A stretch of 64,000 bases of DNA from an uncultured Alphaproteobacteria bacterium (GTDB lineage: Bacteria > Pseudomonadota > Alphaproteobacteria > RF32 > CAG-239): the NCBI GenBank assembly GCA_944390455.1, contig CALXPU010000001.1, positions 136,620 to 200,619 of the forward strand, in the 5' to 3' direction. The notes beneath the pieces were generated by a model. That model ran no database searches. It had not been told where the DNA came from and worked only from the letters and a program-made list of their open reading frames with translations. Below, in pieces: positions 16,262 to 25,890 of the stretch. Made by a program: the position numbers and the translations under genes. Numbering within the stretch: the first letter of the stretch is position 1; every line of letters starts with the position of its first letter.

Positions 16262-17944
16262 TTATTCTTTGCTCTTCAAAGCTTCGCCTAAAGCGTCACC
16301 TAAAGTAGAACCAGAAGAATTTGAAGCAGAATATTCTTCAATTGCTTTCTTTTCTTCTTCAATCTCATAAGCTTTTACAGAAACGCCTAATTTTGCGTTT
16401 TTGCGATCAACAGAAGTTAATTTTGCTTCCAAAACGTCACCTTCTTTGTAGCTTAATGGATCGTTGTTTTCTTTAGACAAGTCTGCTTTTTTGATTGTTG
16501 CAGCAATGCCTTGAACAGTTACTTGAACACCTTTTTCATCAGCGCCTGTTACGATTGCTTTAACAATGTCACCTTTTTTCAAAGATTCTAATGTCATTGC
16601 AACGTTGTTTTCAGACATTTGTTTAATGCCCAAGCTGATGCGTTCTTTTTCTACATCAACGTCAATGATTTTTGCTTCAATTGTTTGACCTTTGGTGTAA
16701 TCTTTAACAGCTTCTTCTCCAGATTTTTCCCAAGAAATGTCAGACAAGTGAATCATACCATCGATTTCGTCAGACAAACCAATGAACAAACCGAATTCGG
16801 TGATGTTTTTGATTTTGCCTTCAATAACAGATCCTAATGGGTGTTCTTCAATGTATGCAGCCCATGGATTTGGTGTGCATTGTTTGATACCCAAGCTGAT
16901 ACGACGTTTTTCTGGATCAACTTCAAGAACTTTAACTTCAACTTCTTGAGATGTTGAAACGATTTTACCCGGATGTACGTTCTTGCGTGTCCAGCTCATT
17001 TCTGATACGTGAACAAGACCTTCGATACCATCTTCGAGTTCAATGAATGCGCCGTAATCGGTGATGTTGGTTACTTTTCCTTTGTAGATTTCGCCTACTT
17101 TGTACTTGTCTGCAACAGCTTGCCATGGGTCATTTTCTAATTGTTTCATACCAAGGCTGATACGTTGTGTATCTTCATTGAATTTGATAACTTGTACTTT
17201 TACTGTTTGACCTAAAGAAAGTACTTCTGCAGGATGATTGATTCTCTTCCAAGAAATGTCGGTAACGTGTAATAAACCGTCAACACCGCCCAAATCAATG
17301 AATGCACCGTAATCTGTTAAGTTCTTAACGATACCTTCTAATACAGAGCCTTCTTTGATGTTGTCAATCAATTCAGCACGAGCAGATGCTCTGGTTTCTT
17401 CTAATACTACACGACGAGAAACAACGATGTTACCGCGTACTTTGTCCATCTTCAAGATTTGGAACGGTTGAGAGATACCCATTAAAGGTGTGATGTCTTT
17501 AATCGGGCGAATGTCAATTTGTGAACCAGGCAAGAAAGCAATTGCACCGTTTAAATCAACAGTGAAGCCGCCTTTAACGCGTCCGAAGATTACACCATTT
17601 ACTCTTTCGTTGTTGTTCATCATCTTTTCAAGGTCTTGCCATACTTCTTCACGGCGAGCCTTTTCACGTGATAATACGATGTTGCCGTCTTTGTCTTCGT
17701 ATCTGTCTACTAATACTTCTACAACGTCGCCAACTTTTAATTCGTCATTTCTTCCGAATTCGCGAAGCGGAATGCGGCCTTCTGATTTCAAACCTACATC
17801 AACAGTAGCGAAATCATCAGTTAAACGAATAATTGTTCCTTTCATAACTGTGCCAACGATGCCTTTGTTGCCGAATTGTTCGTTTAACAATTCTTCAAAA
17901 TTTTCAGTCATTTCAGGAATTTGAATTTCTGCAGTATTTGCCAT
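16262..17944 (-). CDS. rpsA: 30S ribosomal protein S1
   Basis: 560 residues with six S1 RNA-binding repeats; easily seen ones begin at GTVMKGTIIRLTDDFATVDV, 'GSVLEGIVKNLTDYGAFIDL', 'GEIYKGKVTNITDYGAFIEL' and 'GSVIEGKIKNITEFGLFIGL'. Length and repeat number match proteobacterial S1 (557 in E. coli), which recruits mRNA to the 30S subunit. No Shine-Dalgarno-like sequence precedes the ATG; instead the leader has hairpins. The usual neighbours cmk and ihfB are absent. Confidence 0.97.
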   Translation of the reverse strand: MANTAEIQIPEMTENFEELLNEQFGNKGIVGTVMKGTIIRLTDDFATVDVGLKSEGRIPLREFGRNDELKVGDVVEVLVDRYEDKDGNIVLSREKARREEVWQDLEKMMNNNERVNGVIFGRVKGGFTVDLNGAIAFLPGSQIDIRPIKDITPLMGISQPFQILKMDKVRGNIVVSRRVVLEETRASARAELIDNIKEGSVLEGIVKNLTDYGAFIDLGGVDGLLHVTDISWKRINHPAEVLSLGQTVKVQVIKFNEDTQRISLGMKQLENDPWQAVADKYKVGEIYKGKVTNITDYGAFIELEDGIEGLVHVSEMSWTRKNVHPGKIVSTSQEVEVKVLEVDPEKRRISLGIKQCTPNPWAAYIEEHPLGSVIEGKIKNITEFGLFIGLSDEIDGMIHLSDISWEKSGEEAVKDYTKGQTIEAKIIDVDVEKERISLGIKQMSENNVAMTLESLKKGDIVKAIVTGADEKGVQVTVQGIAATIKKADLSKENNDPLSYKEGDVLEAKLTSVDRKNAKLGVSVKAYEIEEEKKAIEEYSASNSSGSTLGDALGEALKSKE

Positions 17945-18072
17945 TATTTTTTATTTTCAAAAAATGCCAGACCCTCATACGAGGCGGACTTGTGCATATT
18001 AAAAATGCTTCTTTATGCTGCACCGCATAAAAGAATTGTCAGATTTTTAACTTTAAATATCTAAAAAGTCAA
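17945..18072 (-). promoter_or_regulatory. structured rpsA leader and possible promoter
   Basis: On the minus strand: a possible -35 TTGACT (18067-18072), a TTTATGC-ggtgca-GCATAAA hairpin (18012-18031), a CCTC-gtat-GAGG hairpin (17973-17984), then an A-rich stretch directly before the ATG with no GGAG. A leader with hairpins and a weak ribosome-binding site is what is known for autoregulated rpsA in E. coli; the link here is inference. Confidence 0.4.
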
Positions 18073-18111
18073 GAAAATTGTGTCGCAAAAAAGGTGTGCG
18101 AGCGTTATTTT

Positions 18112-18873
18112 TTAGACTTTGTAGGGGAGGCGTTTGTATATGAAATCGCTTAGAGCGTTGGGGAGAATGCTTCCAAGCCATACGGCAAATCTCATGGGCC
18201 ATGGAAATGCTATCAATCCTACATTTTTTTGTATCCGCTTTGCTATAATTTCTGCGGCAGGTTCCGCTTCCATGAAAAAGGGCATGGGGCAGGTGTTTTT
18301 ATCGGTAATTCTTGATCGTACGAATCCGGGGCAGATGGTGTTTACTTGTATGTTGTGGGGGAGCAAATTCAAACGCAATGCTTCGCCATAGGTTTTTACA
18401 CATGCTTTTGTGGCACTATATGATGGGCAGGCTGGAAGTCCATGATAACCGGCAATAGATGCAGTAATGGCTATAATTTTATCTTTATCGGTTCTTTTTT
18501 TATAATTTTCAATGGTGGGAGTGATTGTGTTTATGACACCCATGACGTTTGTATTGAAAGTATTGTAAATGTTTTCTGGGGTTTCTTCTAACGTGGCGAC
18601 GCCTGCATTAGCAAAAACTAGATTTAGTGGTGTTGATTTTTCTGCGGTGTTTATCCAATTTTCAACTTCTTCTTTGTTGGTTATATTGATGATTTGGGCG
18701 TGAATTTTAGCTTTCCCATTTTCTTGGCAGGCTTTTTTTACATTATTTAATCTTTGTTCGTTACGACCGCAAATGTAGATATTTTCTGTTTCCGGTTGTT
18801 TGGCATAATATAAAGCTAAAGCTTCGCCAATTCCTGAAGAAGCTCCCGTAATCAAAATATTTTTAATAATCAT
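18112..18873 (-). CDS. short-chain dehydrogenase/reductase
   Basis: 253-residue classical SDR with Rossmann-fold cofactor motif TGASSGIG at residues 9-16, NAGVA near 90, catalytic Ser in 'ITASIAGYHGLPACPSYSAT' and the YSATK Tyr/Lys pair near 158-162, then 'NTICPGFVRSRIT'. Such enzymes oxidise or reduce alcohols and ketones with NAD(P)(H); substrate not predictable. The C-terminal hydrophobic segment (FAVWLGSILPNALSDFIY) suggests membrane contact, as in lipid-acting SDRs. Single gene between rpsA and gmk. Confidence 0.88.
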   Translation of the reverse strand: MIIKNILITGASSGIGEALALYYAKQPETENIYICGRNEQRLNNVKKACQENGKAKIHAQIINITNKEEVENWINTAEKSTPLNLVFANAGVATLEETPENIYNTFNTNVMGVINTITPTIENYKKRTDKDKIIAITASIAGYHGLPACPSYSATKACVKTYGEALRLNLLPHNIQVNTICPGFVRSRITDKNTCPMPFFMEAEPAAEIIAKRIQKNVGLIAFPWPMRFAVWLGSILPNALSDFIYKRLPYKV

Positions 18874-18969
18874 GGTGTAATCCTTTAAATAAAACTTTAT
18901 TTATGTGTTTTATCATATATATTAGTTTTTAAGAAATGTAAAAGATTTGAAAAAATTATGAGGTTCTTT

Positions 18970-19617
18970 ATGACTGATAGTAAATGTGAAATGAAAAGAT
19001 TGGGTTCTATGTTTATATTTGCAGCTCCAAGTGGTGGTGGAAAGAGCTCGGTTATTAAGAAAGTGCTTGGTCACTTAGATGATATTCAGCTTTCTGTTTC
19101 TGTGACAACCCGTCAGCCTCGTGATGGTGAAGTGGAAGGAAAAGATTATTACTTTATTTCAGAAGAACAGTTTAAAAAATTGATAAAAGATAAACAGTTA
19201 TATGAGTATGTAGATTCTGATTTTGGTCCTAAGTATGGAACACCTAAAGCTCCAGTGGAGGAATTATTAAAGCAAGGGAAAGATGTGATACTTGATTTGG
19301 ATTATCCTGGGGTGCAAAGTTTGAAAGCTATTGCAGGGGATAGAGTTAAAGCCATTGCCTTACTTCCGCCATCTATGCGTGTATTAAAAGAGAGATTGGT
19401 TAATCGTGGAACAGATGCTGACGAGGTAATTGAACGTCGGATGAGTATGGCTGAAAAGAGAATTAGAGAATCGCAGTTTTATGATTATGTTATTATGAAT
19501 AATGATTTGGATAAAGCTGCAGATGAAGCAATCTCTATTATTAAAGCCACTCGAGTTGAAAGAAAAAATATTTGCGAATTGGAAGAATTCATCAATCAGA
19601 TTGTGGAAGACAAATAA
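18970..19617 (+). CDS. gmk: guanylate kinase
   Basis: Phosphorylates GMP to GDP with ATP. P-loop FAAPSGGGKSSVIKKVL near residue 16, GMP-binding 'SVSVTTRQPRDGEVEGKDYYF' with the conserved Ser/Arg/Tyr set (quoted in part), and lid 'RLVNRGTDADEVIERRMS'. Length 215 fits (about 207). ATG 18970 is preferred because GAGG sits six bases before it; an in-frame ATG at 18958 would add four residues. The gene ends directly against cysK, so they are co-transcribed. Confidence 0.95.
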   Translation: MTDSKCEMKRLGSMFIFAAPSGGGKSSVIKKVLGHLDDIQLSVSVTTRQPRDGEVEGKDYYFISEEQFKKLIKDKQLYEYVDSDFGPKYGTPKAPVEELLKQGKDVILDLDYPGVQSLKAIAGDRVKAIALLPPSMRVLKERLVNRGTDADEVIERRMSMAEKRIRESQFYDYVIMNNDLDKAADEAISIIKATRVERKNICELEEFINQIVEDK

Positions 19618-20541
19618 ATGACTAAGATTTATAATTCAATTGTTGAAATGGTAGGGCATACGCCTTTATTACGTTTGGGTAATCTTACAACAAAATTTAA
19701 ATTAAATGCTGAGATTTTAGCTAAATGCGAAATGTATAATCCGCTTTTTTCTGCTAAAGATAGAGTGGCTTTATCAATGATTCAAAAACAAGAAAAGTTG
19801 GGCGTAACCGATGATACGGTTTTTGTTGAAGCAACTTCCGGAAATACAGGAATTGCATTGGCTGCGATATGTGCTGCAAAAGGATATAAATTGATTATTG
19901 TTATGCCTGAAAATATGTCTCAAGAACGTATATCTTTAATGCGTCATTTAGGAGCAGAGGTTATTCTTACGCAAGCTGAAGATGGTATGAGTGGTGCGAT
20001 TCATAAAGCTGAAATATTGAAAGAGCGTAATCCTAATGTGGTTATCTTAAATCAGTTTGAAAACGAGGCGAATCCTGATGCGCACAGAATGGGTACGGCT
20101 ATGGAAATTTTGGAAGATACAGGTGGTGATTTTGATGCAATTATTGCTGGAGTGGGTACAGCTGGCACTCTTACAGGAATTGCGTCTGTTTTAAAAACAT
20201 ATAACCAAGATTTGTTTGTTGCTGCGGTTGAACCTGCAAATAGCGCAGTATTGAGCGGAGAAGCTTCAGGCTGTCATAAGATACAAGGAATTGGTGCTGG
20301 TTTTATTCCCAAATTATATGATAAAAATTTGGTTGACGAAGTTATAAAAATTAGTGATGATGACGCTATTGAAATGGCTAAAATTGTTGCTAAGACAGAA
20401 GGATTGCCGATTGGTATTTCCGGAGGGGCTGCGATTGTTGCTGCAGTTGAATTAGCAAAAAGAGAAGAATTTTTAAATAAGCGTTTGGTGGTTGTGTTGC
20501 CAGATAGCATTGAACGTTATTTATCGACTGGTTACTTTTAG
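19618..20541 (+). CDS. cysK: cysteine synthase (O-acetylserine sulfhydrylase)
   Basis: PLP enzyme making cysteine from O-acetylserine and sulfide, 307 residues. Motifs: 'VGHTPLLRLGNLT' at the start, PLP-lysine context FSAKDRVA near residue 45 (more often SVKDR), substrate loop EATSGNTGIALA near 71, phosphate-binding GVGTAGTLTG near 180, and 'GIGAGFIP'. Starts immediately after the gmk stop and is followed by lptG after 12 bases. CysM or cystathionine beta-synthase-like activity is possible. Confidence 0.93.
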   Translation: MTKIYNSIVEMVGHTPLLRLGNLTTKFKLNAEILAKCEMYNPLFSAKDRVALSMIQKQEKLGVTDDTVFVEATSGNTGIALAAICAAKGYKLIIVMPENMSQERISLMRHLGAEVILTQAEDGMSGAIHKAEILKERNPNVVILNQFENEANPDAHRMGTAMEILEDTGGDFDAIIAGVGTAGTLTGIASVLKTYNQDLFVAAVEPANSAVLSGEASGCHKIQGIGAGFIPKLYDKNLVDEVIKISDDDAIEMAKIVAKTEGLPIGISGGAAIVAAVELAKREEFLNKRLVVVLPDSIERYLSTGYF

Positions 20542-20553
20542 GATTTTTAGAAA

Positions 20554-21660
20554 ATGATGAAACCAAATTCAATTTTAGGTTCTTACCTTATTAAGCAGAC
20601 AATATTGAATTTTTTGTTTGTGTTGGGGGTTATTTGCGCAATTATCATGATGTTTGATATGATTGAGATTTTGCGTAGAACTTCTGGTCGCCACGATGCT
20701 TCTGTCGGCTTTTTATTGCAGTATGTTATTGCAAAGCTGCCAGAGACTGTTGATAAGGTTGTTCCTTTTATTGTAATGGTTTCAACGATGATTGCTTTTT
20801 GGCGTTTGAGTAAATCTAATGAATTTGTGATTATTCGGGCAACAGGGGTGTCTATTTGGGGAGTTTTGTCTCCGGTTTTGCTTGCTGTTTTTGGTATAGG
20901 TGTTTTTTGGGTGGCAGTTCTTAATCCTATTTCTGCTAAATTGTTTGAGTTAAAAGAGACTTTGTCTTATCGCTTGTCTACAGATAATCCGAATGCTATG
21001 TTGTTTTCAAATAAAGGTTTATGGATACGCGAAGGGAAAAGCGATGGAACAGTGGCAATTCTTAATGCGGGTAATTTAAATCTACAAGATGGTGTGTTGT
21101 GGCTTAGAGATATAAGTATTATTGAGGTTGATGATAAAACGCAAGTTAAGCGTCGTATAGAGGCTTTTGTGGCAACGCTTGAAGAAGGTGATTTGAATTT
21201 GCGTGATGTTCGCATTTATAAAGCTGGTCAACAAGCTGAAATTTTAAATAGTCTTAAGTATCCGACAGAAATGAATATTCAGCGAATTAAAGATAATTTT
21301 GTTGATCCGGAGGCAATTTCTTTTTGGAATTTGCCTGATACTATTGAATTTTATGAGACTTCCGGTTTTTCTGTGCAACGTTATAAAATGAGATATTTAA
21401 GTTTAATAGCTTTGCCGTTTTTCCTGATGGCAATGGTTTTGGTTGCAGGAATTTTCTCATTGAAAGCTAGTCAGCGTCAAGGCGGAGTTTTGTTAATGAT
21501 TGTATCCGGTATTGCAACAGGATTTACGGTTTATTTTACTTCGCAAGTTATTTCTGCTTTTGGGGTAAATGCGTATATTCCGGCGTGGTTTGCTGTTTGG
21601 GCTCCGGCTATTGTGGTTGCATCAATCAGTATCTCTGTTTATTTACATAAAGAAGAATAA
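20554..21660 (+). CDS. lptG: LPS export permease LptG/LptF family
   Basis: 368-residue inner-membrane protein of the LptB2FG transporter that extracts lipopolysaccharide. Three N-terminal helices (about residues 15-120) precede a periplasmic beta-jellyroll part ('LWIREGKSDGTVAILNAGNL') and three C-terminal helices. The segment 'LLQYVIAKLPETVDKVVPFIVMVS' followed by 'FWRLSKSNEFVIIRATG' is the coupling-helix region. Its size and single copy here suggest LptG rather than LptF, but the two are hard to separate by eye. Third gene of the gmk-cysK-lptG run. Two adjacent ATG codons make the start uncertain by one residue. Confidence 0.88.
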   Translation: MMKPNSILGSYLIKQTILNFLFVLGVICAIIMMFDMIEILRRTSGRHDASVGFLLQYVIAKLPETVDKVVPFIVMVSTMIAFWRLSKSNEFVIIRATGVSIWGVLSPVLLAVFGIGVFWVAVLNPISAKLFELKETLSYRLSTDNPNAMLFSNKGLWIREGKSDGTVAILNAGNLNLQDGVLWLRDISIIEVDDKTQVKRRIEAFVATLEEGDLNLRDVRIYKAGQQAEILNSLKYPTEMNIQRIKDNFVDPEAISFWNLPDTIEFYETSGFSVQRYKMRYLSLIALPFFLMAMVLVAGIFSLKASQRQGGVLLMIVSGIATGFTVYFTSQVISAFGVNAYIPAWFAVWAPAIVVASISISVYLHKEE

Positions 21661-21664
21661 ATCT

Positions 21665-22102
21665 TTATTGAAGTAGAGATATTATTTCAGGGGAAATTTT
21701 GCAGGGGCGCATGTTTTCTAAGCTTAGAAATACCAAAGTTATAGATATTTCGCATAAGACATTTTCACCGCGATAAAGTTTTTGTTCCATTTTTAATGAA
21801 ACACCTTTGACTTCAGTTACTTTGCAGGTGATGTTTAAAGCGTCATCTAGTTTGGCTGGTGATTTATAACTGATGTTGCAATCACGAACGACAAAACCCT
21901 TTCCGTCCTTTTTGAGCATTTCTTCTTGGTTTAAGCCTAAATGACGTAAAAATTCGGTGCGAGCTCTTTCGGCATATTTTAGATAATTTGCATAATACAC
22001 AATTCCGCCGGCATCTGTATCTTCATAATAAATTCGAACAGGAAATGAAAATGTTTTGTCTTCAAATAATTTTCCTTTTATTGTGTCTGTGGTATATGTC
22101 AT
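21665..22102 (-). CDS. ybgC: YbgC-type acyl-CoA thioesterase
   Basis: 145-residue hot-dog thioesterase. The signature 'VRIYYEDTDAGGIVYYANYL' near residue 22 contains the catalytic Asp, followed by KYAERARTEFLRHLG. YbgC accompanies the Tol-Pal system in many Proteobacteria and usually sits between ruvB and tolQ. Here it follows ruvB by four bases, but the next gene (lptG) runs in the opposite direction, so tolQ is not downstream. Confidence 0.92.
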   Translation of the reverse strand: MTYTTDTIKGKLFEDKTFSFPVRIYYEDTDAGGIVYYANYLKYAERARTEFLRHLGLNQEEMLKKDGKGFVVRDCNISYKSPAKLDDALNITCKVTEVKGVSLKMEQKLYRGENVLCEISITLVFLSLENMRPCKISPEIISLLQ

Positions 22103-22106
22103 CTTT

Positions 22107-23168
22107 TTAAATTCCTAAATCATCCATGAAACTAAATTGGTTATTGTTGTTTTTGAATTTGCTGATGCCTAAATATTTGCAGCCTTGTTCAGATAAAACA
22201 CGGCCTCTTGGTGTACGTTGTAAAAATCCCAATTTTAGCAAATAAGGCTCAATCACCTCTTCAATTGTATCGCGTTCTTCTGATAAAGCTGCTGCCAATG
22301 TATCGGCACCAACAGGGCCGCCTCCGTAGTTTTTAGCAATACAATTTAGATATCTGCGGTCAAATTCATCCAGCCCATAAGCGTCAACATCAAGTAATCT
22401 AAGGGCTTTGTCTGCTATAGCTGAATCTATTTCTACATTACCGGCAACAGCTCCAAAATCACGAACTCTTTTTAGTAAACGGCCAGCGATACGAGGTGTT
22501 CCTCGTGAACGTTTGGCTATTTCCATTGCTCCGTCATTTGAAATTGGCATATTTAGCAAATGAGCACCTCTTAAGACGATTTTCTGTAAGTCTTCATGAT
22601 TGTAAAAATCCATACGCAACGGAATTCCGAAGCGTTCTCTTAATGGTGTGGAAACTAAGCCTGAGCGAGTGGTGGCTCCAACCAAGGTAAATGGTTGTAA
22701 ATCTATTTTTACAGAACGAGCGGATGGTCCTTCGCCAATAATAATGTCCAGTTGAAAATCTTCCATTGCGGAATATAATACTTCTTCTATGGCTGGATTG
22801 AGGCGATGTATTTCATCAATAAATAAGACGTCTCTTGCTTCTAAGTTGGTTAGGATGGCAGCCAAGTCTCCAGATTTTGTTATCATCGGGGCGGAAGTGG
22901 CCTTAAAGCCGACACCTAGTTCTTTTGATATGATGTTAGACAAGGTTGTTTTACCTAATCCAGGGGGACCGTAGAGCAAAACATGGTCTAAAACTTCTCC
23001 TCGACTTTTTGCTGATTGAATAAAGACTTTAAGGTTTTGACATACCTTTTCTTGTCCGACAAATTCATCTAATGTTGTGGGGCGTAAATTTATGGCTGCT
23101 GGAGAATTGCTTTCGTCTGTTGAGAGTTTCTGTGCGCTAACAATTCGTTCTTTTTCATCTGATAGCAT
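22107..23168 (-). CDS. ruvB: Holliday junction helicase motor RuvB
   Basis: 353-residue AAA+ ATPase that drives branch migration with RuvA. '[18 protein letters not shown]' at the start, Walker [12 protein letters not shown] near residue 65, Walker [13 protein letters not shown] near 114, sensor GATTRSG, arginine-finger region '[16 protein letters not shown]', and the winged-helix C-terminus with '[10 protein letters not shown]'. Two bases after ruvA, thus one operon ruvA-ruvB-ybgC. Confidence 0.97.
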   Translation of the reverse strand: MLSDEKERIVSAQKLSTDESNSPAAINLRPTTLDEFVGQEKVCQNLKVFIQSAKSRGEVLDHVLLYGPPGLGKTTLSNIISKELGVGFKATSAPMITKSGDLAAILTNLEARDVLFIDEIHRLNPAIEEVLYSAMEDFQLDIIIGEGPSARSVKIDLQPFTLVGATTRSGLVSTPLRERFGIPLRMDFYNHEDLQKIVLRGAHLLNMPISNDGAMEIAKRSRGTPRIAGRLLKRVRDFGAVAGNVEIDSAIADKALRLLDVDAYGLDEFDRRYLNCIAKNYGGGPVGADTLAAALSEERDTIEEVIEPYLLKLGFLQRTPRGRVLSEQGCKYLGISKFKNNNNQFSFMDDLGI

Positions 23169-23170
23169 GA

Positions 23171-23857
23171 TTATTTCTCCAGTTGATTAAATTCTTTTAA
23201 TGCTAATCGTATTAATGTTCCTAAATCAGCTTTAGGGTTATTTAAGCAAACTTCTGTTGCGACACGGTAAGCATCAATTTTTTGATAGCCTAAGTTGGTT
23301 AGTGCTGATGTAACATCTTCTGTATTGTTGTAGGTTTGATTTTCGTTATCATTCATACTTGGGGTTTTGGTATTTTTTTCTTTAGTTGGTTTTTCTTCAG
23401 AGGTTTCTGAAGATAAAGTTGTGTCTAAATCAGAATTTCCCATATATTCAACAGGGATTGTAACGATTTTGTCTTTTAGTTCTGTTACTAGGCGAGCAGC
23501 TAATTTGGGACCTACGCCAGAGGCTCTGAGAAATGAACTTTTGTCTTGAGCAGCAACGGCTTGGGATAGTTGTGCAGGAGATAAAGCACTTAATATGCTT
23601 AAGCAAACTTTGCCCCCGACACCTTGTATTTTAGTTAAAGTGTTAAACCACTCTTTTTCCCATGGGTTTTGAAAGCCGAACAGCGTTATGCTATCTTCTT
23701 TTATAACTGTTTCGATTAATAAGGATGCGAATTCTCCTTGTTTTAATCTGGAGAGTGAACGAGATGACATATTGACTAAGTAACCGACGCCGTTAACGTC
23801 AATTATGCAGCAGTCTTCTCCTATGTTATCTATGATTCCCTTTAATTTTGCTATCAT
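23171..23857 (-). CDS. ruvA: Holliday junction DNA-binding protein RuvA
   Basis: 228 residues. N-terminal OB-fold domain ([20 protein letters not shown]), helix-hairpin-helix domain '[19 protein letters not shown]' and '[19 protein letters not shown]', a long Asn/Glu/Thr-rich flexible linker at about residues 145-185, and the C-terminal RuvB-binding three-helix domain ('[20 protein letters not shown]'). The linker makes it longer than E. coli RuvA (203). First gene of ruvAB-ybgC; ruvC is 6.5 kb away at 30371. Confidence 0.95.
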   Translation of the reverse strand: MIAKLKGIIDNIGEDCCIIDVNGVGYLVNMSSRSLSRLKQGEFASLLIETVIKEDSITLFGFQNPWEKEWFNTLTKIQGVGGKVCLSILSALSPAQLSQAVAAQDKSSFLRASGVGPKLAARLVTELKDKIVTIPVEYMGNSDLDTTLSSETSEEKPTKEKNTKTPSMNDNENQTYNNTEDVTSALTNLGYQKIDAYRVATEVCLNNPKADLGTLIRLALKEFNQLEK

Positions 23858-23975
23858 TTCATTTCCTTTGCTGGGTGTAGTGTAAAGTGCTTTTTACCTC
23901 CCTTCAAGTGTTTTTTTAGGTAACCCCCTTTTATTCAATCAATTTGTGGTTATATCCGGAGTTAAAATATAATCA

Positions 23976-25124
23976 ATGATGAAAGATGGTAGGGTGTTTA
24001 TTTTAGCTTTATTGTGTTTTGTGTGTTCTGAAAATGTTAATGCTGATGATTTGACTTTCCAGTATCAGAAGTTTAAAAATAATCTTAATCAGAAATATGG
24101 ATTTGATTATAGTATTGATATGTCTGTTTTAGGACAACACTCTAGTCCTAGTGGTAAAAATAATGCTGTTCAAGCGTATATTTATCCGGAATTTTCTTGG
24201 ACTACTTTTGATAATCATTACGGTACCGGTACTTTAAATTTTGCATATACTGTTGTTCGATATGGTAGTCATAATGCCAATGATTTGGCAAATAATTCAG
24301 GATTTGTTACGGGAATTAACGATTATACGGATGATGGGACGCAATTTAATGAACTTTATTACTCTTATCAATTACCCGGACGTTGGAATTGGATGACTTT
24401 AGCCGTCGGGCAATTCCCTTTGTATAATTTTGATGGGACTGATTATGATGCAAATCAGCAGGTTAATTTCATAAATGATGCTTTGGCGCAAAATGCTTCA
24501 GCTTCTTATTCTGATGCCGGTTTGGGTGGGTATGTGCAAATTACGCCTAATGAGGAGTGGCGCTTTGCTTTTGGTGGACAAGATGCTACAAATGTTGAGT
24601 CCCCAAGTATAAGATTTAATCATTTGGATGAAAATCATTATACTACCTTTGGCTATGTTGCTTATACTCCAACTATTAAAGGGTTAGGTGATGCGGAGTT
24701 TTCTTTATTAGTTTATAATCAACCGGCAGTGTCCGAGCAACCGCAGACAACTAATGGCTGGTCGCTTAATTTATCTCAAAATATAGGTGAAAAATTTAGT
24801 GTTTTTGCTCGTGTGAATGAAGTAAGTGGCAGTATGGAAGAAATTAGTCAATCTTGGGTCTTCGGTGGTGTTTATAATAATCCGTTGGATAGAAATCCGT
24901 TGGATCAAATTGGTTTAGCTTATGCTTATAATAAAGTTGATGAAGCAGCTATTGGCGAGCCTTTGGCTCATAAAGCTGAGCAAGTTGTTGAGGCTTATTG
25001 GGCTTGGGGTATTGGCGATATGTTGACGATAACTCCTGATGTGCAATTATATATTAATCCTGCTCTTAATCAAAAGTCTGAGTATGGTGTTGTTACAAGT
25101 TTACGAGCTACAGTGTTCTTTTAA
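23976..25124 (+). CDS. outer-membrane porin, OprB-like
   Basis: 382 residues with a signal peptide (MMKDGRVFILALLCFVCSENVNA) and a long all-beta mature chain rich in aromatic girdle residues, ending in ..LRATVFF with terminal Phe. Segments such as 'LNELYYSYQLPGRWNWMTLAVGQFPLYNFD' (partly quoted) and 'QSWVFGGVYNNPLDRNPLDQIGLAYAY' recall carbohydrate-selective OprB-type porins. Native codon use, unlike the barrel genes at 11.7-14.8 kb. Start is one of two neighbouring ATGs (23976 or 23979). A sugar-uptake role is inferred from the family only. Confidence 0.72.
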   Translation: MMKDGRVFILALLCFVCSENVNADDLTFQYQKFKNNLNQKYGFDYSIDMSVLGQHSSPSGKNNAVQAYIYPEFSWTTFDNHYGTGTLNFAYTVVRYGSHNANDLANNSGFVTGINDYTDDGTQFNELYYSYQLPGRWNWMTLAVGQFPLYNFDGTDYDANQQVNFINDALAQNASASYSDAGLGGYVQITPNEEWRFAFGGQDATNVESPSIRFNHLDENHYTTFGYVAYTPTIKGLGDAEFSLLVYNQPAVSEQPQTTNGWSLNLSQNIGEKFSVFARVNEVSGSMEEISQSWVFGGVYNNPLDRNPLDQIGLAYAYNKVDEAAIGEPLAHKAEQVVEAYWAWGIGDMLTITPDVQLYINPALNQKSEYGVVTSLRATVFF

Positions 25125-25151
25125 TAAAATTGCGTATTTATAAAGAAATAT

Positions 25152-25190
25152 GCCCATTATTGACATTTCAATAATGGGTTTTGCTTTTTA
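25152..25190 (+). terminator. intrinsic terminator after the porin gene
   Basis: CCCATTATTG-acattt-CAATAATGGG, perfect 10-base stem, followed by TTTTGCTTTTT. Confidence 0.92.
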
Positions 25191-25212
25191 AATACATTGT
25201 TTAAATACATCG
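25187..25212 (+). repeat. TTTAAATACAYYG motif, copies 4 and 5 in tandem
   Basis: Two exact head-to-tail 13-base units (TTTAAATACATTG then TTTAAATACATCG), starting in the T tract of the porin terminator. Confidence 0.65.
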
Positions 25213-25344
25213 TTTCTTTCTTTTTATATCCTTGAAGATGTTTTTTCGCTGTGTATTAATGGTAATTTCTTGATGTTTCTTCTTTAAAAAGGGGGTATGA
25301 AAGCGGTAATTAAATTTCCGTTAGAAATATGAGGATATTAAAAA

Positions 25345-25875
25345 ATGCGTAAGCTTGGTTTATTTGTTTTTATGATGTTAATTTCAGCTTGTCAGTCTAA
25401 GCAGGTTATTGTACCAGCGGTGGTTCATAATGTTAGTACAACTCAGGAGGTTGTTGTGGAAAAAGCTCGGTTGCCTATTATTGGAGAAGTTGAACCTATT
25501 TATTTTTTGCCGATGAAATCTCCTTTTGCGGCTAGAATTGATACGGGGGCTACAACTTCGTCTTTGGATTGTAATGATGTTGAATATTTTGAACGAGATG
25601 GAGAAAAATGGGTGTCTTTTAAACTCAAAAATCGTAAAACGGGCGAGGAGCATTTGTTTGAAAAGAAAGTTGAGCGCTCTTTTAAGGTTAAACGTGCTGG
25701 ACAGGATGAAAGCCGTAAGGCTGTGAAAATGGATGTCAAAATGGGAGATGAGGTATTTTCCGCAGTGTTCTCTATTGCAGATCGCTCCAATTTTGATTAT
25801 CAAGGGTTAATTGGACGTAATATTTTGACCGGAAGATTTTTGGTTGATACATCCACTTCTTATACTTTGAACTAA
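25345..25875 (+). CDS. retropepsin-like / 'ATP-dependent zinc protease' family lipoprotein
   Basis: 176 residues with a lipoprotein signal (MRKLGLFVFMMLISAC, lipobox near residue 16). The domain matches the family listed as 'putative ATP-dependent zinc protease' (PF05618), now regarded as retropepsin-like: 'PMKSPFAARIDTGATTSSLD' carries the aspartyl D-T-G-A motif near residue 66, and 'GLIGRNILTGRFLVDTS' the second conserved piece. Directly upstream of a 7TM inactive-transglutaminase gene and a RimK-like ATP-grasp gene, the standard three-gene cluster for these families, probably acting together in peptide or envelope chemistry. A good start is supported by ATGAGGA before ATG 25345. Confidence 0.85.
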   Translation: MRKLGLFVFMMLISACQSKQVIVPAVVHNVSTTQEVVVEKARLPIIGEVEPIYFLPMKSPFAARIDTGATTSSLDCNDVEYFERDGEKWVSFKLKNRKTGEEHLFEKKVERSFKVKRAGQDESRKAVKMDVKMGDEVFSAVFSIADRSNFDYQGLIGRNILTGRFLVDTSTSYTLN

Positions 25876-25890
25876 TTAGGATGAATGATT

